A stretch of 64,000 bases of DNA from Cordia subcordata. Taxonomy: Eukaryota; Streptophyta; Magnoliopsida; Boraginales; Cordiaceae. The stretch lies in the NCBI GenBank assembly GCA_028554755.1, contig JAPTOF010000005.1, forward strand, positions 15,350,001 through 15,414,000. Direction: 5' to 3'. Shown piece by piece: positions 24,114 to 34,600 of this stretch (position 1 is the first letter of the stretch; each line of letters opens with the position of its first letter). The position numbers and the translations under genes were made by a program. The notes below the pieces were generated by a model. It was not told where the DNA came from. It did not search any database and worked only from the letters and a program-made list of their open reading frames with translations.

Positions 24114-25955
24114 ACATGAATGACTTCAAATTTAAAATTGTTTTTTCTAAACTAATTAATGAAATACGTTATATGTTGTATTTGGATGTTTTTTCCACTC
24201 ACACATAATCAACTTTTTTTTTATCTTTCGAAATCCCCCCCCCCCCTTCCTCCAACTACCATATTATTTGAATCTAAAACCTTATTCTTGAAGAGATAAT
24301 ATCAACAACTTAGCTATCCTATGATCCCTCTACATAATCAACTTCTAGTATTGCAAACAAATATGTTAGTATCTATAATTTGCTCTACCATAGATAAATT
24401 AAGTATTCATTTTCTTTATTAATTTTATCTGATTAGATTGGGTTTGAATCTTGGGATTCAAGTCATTTGGGTTTTTCATTTTTTTGGGATTTTCTTATTC
24501 GAATTTTGGGTGCAAAATCTACACTTGAACTTGACAGGAAAATTTAAATTTAAAATTTATTTTTTTACATAAATACTCTAATATAATTTAAGTGAATTAT
24601 ATTTAAACTTTTCATATTTATTTTTGACCAACTTCTGATATATTTTTCAATTTAGTCTAAATCAGTACAGTATGATATAATAATTAGCCCAAGAAAAGTA
24701 AAAGAAATAAATAAATAAAACCCAAAACTTTAACCTGATTATTTAAAATGTGATTGGATTTTATAATTTTTAATATCCAATTAGATAGTTCTTTTTTGGC
24801 CCCTGAAATTCAAAAATTGAAAATAATTTTCACTCTTAGGTTCCAAACTTAAAATTATTATTTTAAAGTAATAATTTTACATGTTTATTTTTACATAATT
24901 ACTTTAAAATTTTCATACATAATTTTCAATTTAGTTTAAATTAGCCTAATATGATCTAATATTTTTCAATTTGAGCATCTAATTTTTCTTGAATTTTACC
25001 CAATATGATCAGGTCTGGATTTTTCACCCATTGGAGCCTCCACTCTCAGGCGAGCAGTATATCTCAATTCTTCAATCAGATTCAGGTCAAGTTTCCGAGC
25101 CTTTTCATTAGATTTCAAATTGTTTTTTTTTCAACTCAATCTTTAGAACCCAATCTCCACTAGGACTGTAGCCTTCGTCTCGCATGTTATATTGAACGGA
25201 GTTAATTTTTCCGATAACCAAGCTTGGAGTTGTTTAATATGCCCATAAAAGTTTTTGAAAAATAAAATAGAGGAAAAATTCACTAACCTCTTGCAGCGTG
25301 AAATTCTTGCCCACTAGTCGTCAATCATCTTACGACAAGATAATCGTTGCTTTCATAACGTTAAAAAATGCTTAGGTTCTAAAATATTAAAGAAGAGAGT
25401 TTTTTGTCATAAGATTTTATTTTGAAGAACTCAGACAGAGAAAGAATATAGAAGAGGAATTCTTTTTGCAAAGCGTATGGTTTTTTATGCGCACGTTTTT
25501 TTCTTTTAACTATTGAGAAGCAATTTTATTTGCTATAATCAATTTCCTTAGTAACTGATCTACTTTATTCATATTTTATTTAGATCAGGTCAACCTAATT
25601 ATGAGCGCTTACCCATATTCATTTTCTTACACTTTTAAAAGGTGGTCTATCCAAAAATCCCTTCGAATATTATTGGTTAGCGTCAACCTAGCATCTCAAA
25701 ACCATTTAACTCGTGATTGTAAGTTAGCGGTGTCTACCTCACCTAAAACGAGAATTTCTAACAAATGAAGAAAAGGAAAAATAATGAAAACGAGCGAGAC
25801 TTCCGGCCTGTGTTGGCTAAGCTTTGTTCGGGGCTCATCAGTTGCAAATAATAAAAAAATATATGAAATGATTTTTTTTAAGAACTTATAAATTGTAAAA
25901 TAAATAAAACCAGTTTGGCTCTTTCAACTACGCGTATTATCGAAACTTCATCTAA
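24114..25955. other. Intergenic; probable Helitron body in its left part
   Basis: AT-rich, with a poly-C run near 24235-24246. An old SINE-like segment on the minus strand may be present around 24270-24320 (GGTTTTAGATTCAAAT). No gene seen. The Helitron whose 3' end is at 24085 must occupy some of this stretch. Confidence 0.4.
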
Positions 25956-26082
25956 TAAAGACAGTGCTTGACTTTGTTTATTTTAGGTGCTTATGAACAC
26001 CTAAAAAAAAAATTCAAACATATATTTTTTTTCTTGTTTAAGTACTTAAAAACACCAAATAAACAAAGCCAAACACCCTTAA
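25956..26082. mobile_element. Short Tourist-like MITE (121 bp) with TAA flanks
   Basis: The ends at 25959 and 26079 are inverted repeats of about 30 bp sharing GACTTTGTTTATTT/GGCTTTGTTTATTT and GGTGCTTA/GGTGTTTTTA. TAA flanks both sides (25956-25958 and 26080-26082). The right end matches the fragment at 111-157 of this window, so they are one family. Confidence 0.5.
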
Positions 26083-26111
26083 AATCAGCCGTGGACCACT
26101 ATTTAATTACT

Positions 26112-26197
26112 AGAGAAACAAGTGTGGTTGCCTCTGGCCAGGTGGGAAAGGGGTTCCCCTTTGGTTAACCCTTTTAAAAGAGAAACAAGTGTGGTTG
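26112..26197. repeat. 19-bp direct repeats, 67 bp apart
   Basis: AGAGAAACAAGTGTGGTTG occurs at 26112-26130 and again at 26179-26197. The repeat could be a local duplication or a footprint of an excised or inserted sequence. The surrounding stretch 26100-26350 is unusually GC-rich for this window but has no credible gene. Confidence 0.8.
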
Positions 26198-26569
26198 GAC
26201 ACACCATCAATGAGACGAATAAAAATGCAGAGGGGCTAGATCCAAGCACGGCGGAGCGAGGCTTGTACTTGGCGGTACAAGCCCCAAACTGGACTCCCAT
26301 TTCACCCCACGCCTAGAAAATCCACATGTAGGGTAGACTGAGACGTGCACATGTCCCAGACAGGCTTTTGCTTCGTTTGTTTTAGCATTCACCACCTTTC
26401 CTGCTTCTTTCCTAATTGTATATGTTATGCTTTCTTTGGAGGCTCCTCTCATTTTAATTACATATTGAAGGCACTGATCTGAACTCATTTAATGCATTCT
26501 TACAACAAGGCTTTACAATTAAAAGTTTATTAATTGACGGTCGGTCGAATTCTATTGATAGTTAAGAAT

Positions 26570-26705
26570 TTTTTATTTTTTATTTACCTTCTTATCTTGA
26601 AACATAATCTTTTATTTTTTGTGAGATTTGAATTCAAGACTTTATTATTAAAAAAATAATCAACCACTTGAACTACTTTTTCATCTCAAGAGTTGGATTT
26701 TTTTT
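26570..26705 (-). mobile_element. tRNA-derived SINE-like segment
   Basis: On the minus strand a box-A-like AGTAGTTCAAGTGG (26677-26664) precedes a box-B-like GTCTTGAATTCAAATCTC (26640-26623) and then an A-rich tract. This is the layout of plant tRNA-derived SINEs. Exact ends were not resolved. Confidence 0.45.
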
Positions 26706-26864
26706 TTTTATGGTGAAAAGATACTATGTTTTGTTTTAAGAAAAGTGATGTACTGCGATTGCTATAATATTGAACATAAAATTGTGAAATATTAATAAAA
26801 TATAATAGAATTATACGATATATTAATAATTTATAGTTGGAAATTATAATATTTAGACTTACAT

Positions 26865-27117
26865 TACCCTAAGACCATGCTTTTTTTTTTTGTGACGAGA
26901 ATCCAGCTAACGGATCCCGACCACCGGAACATTCGATGGAGCCCGACCACCAACTAGCAAACCACAGATGCACAGCACATCCCTTATACCGTACACTAAA
27001 TAAGTTGAGGGAAACTCAATTCAGGACAGTAAATTGAATTTAAACTCAGATTATGAACCATATCCATCTTTAATTTTTACCCTGGGACATTCCTAGGTGA
27101 CTACCCTAAGACCATGC
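26865..27117 (-). mobile_element. Retroposon (SINE or truncated LINE) with 16-bp target duplication
   Basis: TACCCTAAGACCATGC occurs at 26865-26880 and again at 27102-27117, flanking a 221-bp insert. The insert begins on the plus strand with about 11 T residues, so on the minus strand it ends in a poly-A tail. A long perfect target duplication plus a poly-A tail is the signature of L1-type target-primed reverse transcription. A weak box-B-like GGTTCATAATC is near the 5' end, which would favour a SINE; a 5'-truncated LINE is the alternative. Confidence 0.75.
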
Positions 27118-28541
27118 CACTGGCAATGGTTAAGCACAATGATTAGAGCTAAGGAACCTGGCTTTTGTATTTTAATCAAGAAGCTGCAAAGTGCACCATG
27201 GTCCACGTTATCGTGTAGCGTGTGCTTTTATTATAATTTCTCAACACGTGACTCCATATTACAAAACGAGCTTTGGCTTCCTCTGAACAAAAGTTACCCC
27301 CTCCTTGGCGGTGGCCAAGAAAAAGGTCACATTGATGACAAAACATTTCAGTGGTCAAAAAAAGTTAAATAGTTTGAGGCAACTTTGGGCGGTCTAATGG
27401 GCATTACTATTAGTTCTTCCCTTGGCAAACTCTAGTTGAGATTGAGACGTTTGGCATCTTGCTAGCATTCTATCATGTTGAGAAGTTTTTAGTGCTAGTT
27501 TTGCCAACTATTTATCACTTGTTATTTTTTTTTAAAATATAGAATCTTGTACGTTTATATATAAATGCTAGTTTATTGAGAGTTTATACACGACTAGTTT
27601 CGGTAAATCAACTTAACAAATATATTTGTGTTATTTCTCTCTTTTTGGCGGGACCACAAGCACGGTGCATCACCTATGGAATATGCACCAAGTAGTGCGT
27701 GAGCAGTGCTCATACTGTTCATGCACATCCACATAAAAAAATATGTTCACAAATCTAAATTTAAATGTTTGAAAAATAATAATTGTATTTTCACACATGA
27801 CAAATCATATATTCATGAAAATAGCAAAACTTTTACCAATTTAAGACTGAATTTTTGTAAAATAATAAATATATATTCATAAGTTTTAAATTTTTTTATG
27901 TATATGTATATATATATATATATGTATGTATGCGTATATTCATGAAAGATAACTAAATAGTCAAATGAAAAACTAAATATCGATAACAATGCCAAATAGG
28001 TACACAATAAGTTTGTTGCATAATAAAATTTTAATTTAAAATCTATACTCTTTTAATAAGAATATTATTTGATTTTTAATTGATTAAAATGTACATTGAT
28101 GTATGCTATTATACTATAAAATTTATAGTTTTAAGATAAATAGAACATGGTCCTATTTAAATATATACTCTTCTAATAAGAATATTTTCAAACCCTTAAA
28201 TTGACTTGAAATGTGCACTAGGGTATACAATTACTGTATAATTGACACTTTCAGAATGGATACAATATATTGCTTTGTGGGAGAATTCTTTGATCTAGAT
28301 TTTACAGTAAAATTCTGATTTTCAATCTATTATTTCTTTTTTAGATGGTGTTTTGGAGATAGATATGCTATCTTAGATTTATTGATGTTGAAGAGAGTGT
28401 GCTACCCATCCCCTAGGGATGCTCTCATAGTAAGGGTGTCGTGAGAACATCATTCATGCATGAATTTGAGTCGCATCGACTGTTCTCAAGTTAATTATTC
28501 TATTTTACGTAGTGAAATAGTCTTGGAGAAGATAGATTACA
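27118..28541. other. Intergenic, no recognisable gene
   Basis: AT-rich with a TA/GTAT microsatellite at about 27899-27932. The 27097-27372 frame has no support. Nothing else is recognised. Confidence 0.5.
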
Positions 28542-29378
28542 CTTAAGTAGTAATTGATACGACGGAATGAATTAGGAATGGAATGATATTCTTATCTGTA
28601 TTTTGATTCTCTTTATTGAAGGAAGTAATCAACAAAAGAATCTTATTCTCAAGGGAATGCTATTCCCATGAACATGGGAATAGCCATTCCTACCAAAATA
28701 CATGGGAACGACCCAGTTCCATGTTCATAGGGATCGGACTTTTTATAAAATGACTCAAATATCTTTTCAAAAAATAAGATATATTACAAAGTTAGGCTTT
28801 TAGATGAAAATTAAAATAAAAAATAAAATAAAAATTAAAAAATAGAGAATAAAGTATAAAAATAAACATAAAAATAATGATAATATAATAAAAATTTTGC
28901 CAAACTATTTTAAAAATAAAAAGTTGACCAAAATATCTTTTACTTATCAAATCCTTCAACTCAAATTTGGTGTTAAGAATATGTGTTTGTCGTCAAAATC
29001 TTGACGTAACGTGAGCGTAAACAATGTGTTAGATGTAATGTTATCTTAACATGTACATACATATATCACTATTATTGTTATTTTTATTAAAGTTATTAAT
29101 ATAAGTATCTTTTATAATAATATTAGTATTACTAGTATTTATTATTATTATTATTATGATAATCTCATCATTTTATATAAATAATTTCCAATAATATTCT
29201 AATATACTAACTAGCAAACATGAAGTTGGAATCAATACATCCATTCCTATCCTCATTCTTAAAGCATATCAAGTATGACATTTTCATTCCCAAGCCTATT
29301 ATATTACCAATCTCATTCTATTCTCTAGTTTATTCCATCATATCTGAATTCATTCTAACATACCAATTACTACCTTAA
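28542..29378. mobile_element. 827-bp TIR element with CTTAA target duplication
   Basis: The left end GTAGTAATTGATACG (28547) and reverse-complemented right end GTAGTAATTGGTATG (ending 29373) continue into GAATGAATT on both sides, with looser similarity over about 45 bp. CTTAA flanks both ends (28542-28546 and 29374-29378). The interior has an imperfect hairpin (28654-28690) and no open frame. Superfamily is not assigned. Confidence 0.6.
28654..28690. repeat. Hairpin inside the 827-bp TIR element
   Basis: The arms GGAATGCTATTCCCATG and CATGGGAATAGCCATTCC are complementary over 17 bases with one single-base bulge and a two-base loop. A weaker hairpin (CATGGGAAC...GTTCCATG) follows at 28701-28723. 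Confidence 0.85.
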
Positions 29379-31212
29379 AATTTATAAATTAATGTTTAAG
29401 TTCTGCCTATTATTTGATGATCGAACTACATCAATTGAATTTTTCTCATATAAAAATATAGGCTACCATAAAATTAAAATACCTCAAAGAATGACTCTTT
29501 ACGACCTTTTCCCATAATTCTCGGGCAGAAAAGGCTTTAATTAATTGTCATTTATATCATATTCAATTCCTTCTTTGAACCTGAAAAAATCATTAATCAT
29601 TTGCCCAGCATAATAGGTCCACCGCCTTTCAAATCCCACTTTCCATCATCCATTGCATGCCACTCATTACAAGTTCATCCTTTTGTCATGACAAAAACAA
29701 ATCCAATCCAATCCAATATGACAATCCCTTCCATAAACAGGCAAACCCATTCACCCAAACCCACCCCTCACACCTAATTTCACTTCATAATATTTTTCTA
29801 TTATAAACAAAAATTAAATGATGTATTATGACTTATTAAGAATTTTTCATTTTACAATTAAATATTATTATAACTTTATTATTTATGTATAATTATTGAA
29901 TTGCACTCATTTAACTTTACGAGGATTTGAGTTCCCAAAATCCCAAGCTCCAAAAAGCTAAAAAAAGTGTTAACTCATGATATCCTAGAAAAGTTTACAA
30001 CTAGTAGAATGATCAACAAGTGAGGAAGCAGAAGTGCTGAAAAATCGAACCACTTATTTACGCAGTCCTAGCCGTGGGATTACCCAAAGATCCAACGCTC
30101 GACGGTCAAACACAAAAGATGTACTTTGCATTCTTGCAACCAAGCAGGATTGGGCCCCACATAATATGAGGACAAAAAGGAGGGTAGCAGAAGCACATGA
30201 TGTTAGATACTCCCCATCCATTGAGCATTTGATTAGATCTAACTTCTAACGTACGAGCCATCATTACACTATATACTTTTAGCACCTCTGTCCATTGACT
30301 ATTTTCTTCATGAGAAAATATATATTTTTTAAAAGAAAAACACGTTATTTTGTAATAATATTTAGATAATCTTTGTACAAAAATAAAATTCAAAAACATT
30401 TCAATATCAAAAAACACAAATTTTAGTGTATAAAAAAAGTTTTTTCTTTTTCGAAAGTTATACTGAAGAATATTAGAAAAACCTAATATAGATGAGCCCT
30501 TTGTGTATTACTCGTGTAATACATAAGAATTTTTTTTATAGTATTTTTATTTAGTACCAATGACTAATTTTTAAAATTTTTGAAAGAATAAATATAAATT
30601 TATTTTGTAAAATATAAATTTTTTGTAAGTCTTTAATACTAATCGCGTCTTTCATGTAAAATTTATAACAATTATATTAAACATTTGAAATGAGAGAGTA
30701 AAAATAAAAAATAAAGGGTATGATTTGAAAAACAAAAGCAATAAAAAAGGAATATTGAATTTATTTGAAGCCTGACTCCATTTTGGAGGGAGAATAGTTC
30801 ATATATAAACTTATAACACGTAATATTAAAAGAAAAACATACATATATATATATATAACTAGTTATATTATCTTAATTTTAATTATATTAATAATTTATA
30901 ATTGTTAGATGCTATTTATCATATTAATAATATATAATTATTAATAAGATAAGATAACTATATCAATAATACATGTTATTGAATTTTAATTTGTTTATAA
31001 ATCATATCCAGCAAATCACTTCCTCATTCTTTTTCCTTTTTTGCTAGATAGCCAATAATTCAATTTCTCATTCTTTGACCAGAAAAAAGAGAAAAGGAAA
31101 AAGGAAAAAAGAAAAAAGGAAAAAACAAATTCCTCATGCAGTACAGTCACACCACACCATCATTACGTTATTTCACACACTACTAGCTAGATTCTACAGT
31201 AAAGTTACACCA
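29379..31212. other. Intergenic upstream of the WVD2-like gene
   Basis: AT-rich. A less AT-rich block at 30030-30260 has an unsupported 71-codon frame. The promoter of the WVD2-like gene must lie towards the right end, but I could not fix a TATA box or start site. A GTAATAATA-type microsatellite-like stretch near 29131-29160 belongs to the preceding element. Confidence 0.5.
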
Positions 31213-31258
31213 TTACACACACACACGCACAGACACACCACACACAAGACACACACTT
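31213..31258. repeat. CA-rich microsatellite in the probable 5' UTR or promoter
   Basis: An interrupted CA run about 400 bp upstream of the WVD2-like start codon. It is probably in the promoter or 5' leader. Confidence 0.8.
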
Positions 31259-31625
31259 GCACTTGTTTTTAAGGTTTTTAACTACCACTTCTTCAATGGT
31301 TTCACATCTAGCATTTCATCATCTTCCATTCTTCAACTTCACAGCAACTTCGAATACTTAACGCTAATACCAAACAAAAAGTAAAAACAGAGAAGTCTCT
31401 CTCACAAATCTTTCTAAAAAACCATCCAATCTTTGAAGCAAAGAAGCGATTCTTTTGCTCTCCTCTAAACAAAGAAAACCAACCCTCACTTGGTTTTATC
31501 ACACGTACTTCTCTATCACTTCATAACTTTCTCAACATTTTTCTTCAAGAAAATGTGATTATGTCTTGTTTCTGGGGCTTAGCTTTTCTGGGTTTTTGTT
31601 GAATTTTGCAGATAAATAAAGGGCA

Positions 31626-31662
31626 ATGCTATAGAAGAAGAATGGTTAAAAATGTCAGGTGA
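31626..31662 (+). promoter_or_regulatory. Two upstream ORFs before the WVD2-like start, one overlapping it
   Basis: The ATG at 31626 opens a two-codon frame (ATG CTA TAG). The ATG at 31642 opens a six-codon frame that ends at 31662, ten bases past and out of frame with the main ATG at 31652. Both lie just after a likely 5' UTR intron acceptor (TTTTGCAG at about 31604-31611), so they should be in the mature leader. An overlapping upstream ORF usually lowers main-frame translation; that effect here is inference. Confidence 0.6.
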
Positions 31663-34600
31663 TATTGAAGAACCACCGTTTAGTCATAATTTTCAGGTAC
31701 TTTTTTCTTTGTTTGTTTCCTGTTTTGATCTTTTTGGAAATTATCGAAACTTATTATGATGATTGATCTGTCATGTCTTTGTTGTCTTTCTGCTTTCTTT
31801 TTGTTGCTTTGTATTATTTATTTTAGTTTTGAGCATTTTGTTTAATATCTCAATGATTTGTTGGATCAGTTTGTTGTGTACGCACTTAATTGCTTCATTG
31901 TTGCACTTTTGTGAATTACCGACATGATAGCATGTAGATCATGTGTTATATACTGGAATTTTGTGTTAAAATAGATATTTGTTATTATATTTGCTTTATC
32001 CTTGCATCAAATTGAATTCATCACTTACTTAGGTATTAATGTTTTTGTCTTTTATCTTTTTTCGGTTTTTTTGGGGCAGGCCGGGCCGGGCCGGGCCGGT
32101 GGGGACAGGGGGTGGGATCATCTAGGATTTGGAGGGTTGGAGCTTCACTGCTATTATGCCATGCCGTAATAATCTCCATATGTTTTAATTTTGTTTATGG
32201 TGGCATTGGTTGAGGTGGTCGAATCGGAACCACAGAGTACTGCGTTCAAACTTTCTAGAGTTTGGAGCTAATTCCAATTGCATAGGTTTGAATGTCATGA
32301 TATTGTTCTAGTGTATGATACATATGAATTTAAGGCCATATCGGATCTTATTAATATCTCTCATGGTTGTGACATGAAATCATGCAAGTGTTTGTATCTT
32401 CTGACTTGGTGGGATAAATGCAGTCCGATTCAGTATTTTTATGTTCTTATTATAATTGCTCACCCTGAAGTGATGATTTCAATTGAGAACAATATACAGA
32501 CAATGAGTTTAATTTGAAGTTGAATGGAGGCCTCTATAGGAGTGTAACGTATGTTGCAGTTTTAGAATCATTTCAAAAAATGCTTACTGTTCTGGATGTT
32601 ATTTACCATAAGCTTCTGGCTATGCGGCAAAGACATAGATCAGGGAGCATATGCGTATACACTCTCAGATGATGATTTTCTGATTTGGAAATTGGCATTA
32701 ACGTTGATGAATCTTGGGTTCAGTAAAGCATTTCACTTTTTTTGTTGGTCTATCATCCCACATTAGTGACATCTATTAAACACTTCAATTGCACAGTTGG
32801 AAGCTCTGCATTCTGGATCTATCTCATTTGGAAGGTTCGAGAATGAGGCGCTTTGTTGGGAGAGGAGGTCCTCATTCTCACACAACAGATATCTCGAAGA
32901 GGTGGAGAAGTACTCAAGACCAGGTTCGGTTACTGAGAAAAAGGCATATTTCGAGGCTCATTTTAGGAGAAGGGCCCTTATGAAACAAGCTTCATCTGGG
33001 AGCCAGAATGGGACAGAGTACCAAAGCAGCGAAAATGATACTATCGAGAGCATGGGTTTTGAATATGAGTTTGAAAGCATTCGTGAGGGAAGCAATTCTG
33101 CACGCTTTGATGATAGTCCTGTTGGCTCCGTAAACGGAAAAGCGTTCGAAGTGCCAGAATATGTAAGACAGCATAACAGAACTTTGTCTTCTGATCCTCA
33201 GAGTGAACCTCCATTTGCAATTTCAAACATTATGGAGAGTAATGCTGATTCTCAACAACTCAATCCAAATGAACCATCAAACCAAGATAAAGTAGAAACT
33301 GAAATTTTAATCAATGGTGAACCAGAAATGAGTGAACCTCCATGTGCCATTTCAAACATTCTGGAGTGCAATCCTGATCCGAGACAAATTGATCCACATA
33401 ACGCATATGAAGATGATGTAGAAACTCCACCGGTAATTGATTGTAAACCAGAAATTGGAGTGGAAGAGAACATCATTGTTGAAGGAGGACATTTGGATGT
33501 GACTTCTAAAGCTGCTGATACTTCAGCTAGTGGTTACCAGGCTGAGACAGACGGTCCTAGACAGGTGCATGCTTCGTCAGTCATGTTCCTATAATATAAT
33601 TGCTGCATCTCTTCTATTTCTACTGATTAACTTCATGCCCTAACACCTTTGGGACATAGACTGCTTTTATGTGATTTGCATGCATGAATTTCCTGAAAGG
33701 ATTCTTTTTTCTTTTTGTTCTTTCTTTATTCTTTAAATTGCTGGATGTCCTGAATATAGGTGAAGATTGCATCACAACCTAAGCAGATCAAGTCCAGAAT
33801 AAAGTCTCCGGTCAATGGTCCTCAAGGTAAGAGCAACGTACTGAATGGAGCGTCAAAGGACTTGGCCAGTAAGTCAAGTGGAAAGGAAACAGTTGTTCCA
33901 CTGAAATCGAAGAGAGAAAAGAAGCTACATGAAACTGCATCTTCAACCACAAGTTCAAGTCATAGAATGCCAAAACATGAGGTAATTCATGTTTCCATTG
34001 CTTATCAATGATCTTACAATAAATCCATCTATTTTTCTAACTCTGTGTTGTAGAAGTCTAGGGGATTCTTACATGATTTTACTTGCATGAGCCTTTGGAC
34101 AGTTTAGGTTTAGTAATTGACTAGTCTTTTTGAGCAGGTTCCTCAGAATTCAAAGACAAAAGGACCCCATTTGAACAAAAGGTATACACAGTTTTTATGG
34201 TTTCCCAGAAAGCAAAAATTATACCGTTGATTTTTATCCCTGGACATTACTTTGTTCTGGTTGTAGTGTTGAGATAGAATCAAGAACAAGAAAAACAACA
34301 ACTTCATTCCGTTCTACACCAGAAAAGGTTACTCCTAAAGCAAATCATAGTGCAACCAGGTATACATAGAATAGAATGGAACATTTTGTTACCTATGTCT
34401 CGATCTTGTTTCTCATGCTTATACTTTTGGGTCAGGCCCAAGCAAGCTGCCAGCTCAAGCAAGCCAGGAGCAAAACAGAGTAGTTCAGCTTTCAGCTTTA
34501 AAAGTGATGAACGTGCAGAGAAGAGAAAAGAGGCAAGGAAGCATTCTGTTGCCATTTTTCTTTGTTCTATAATTAGACAAAAATATTCCAATTGTTGGTT

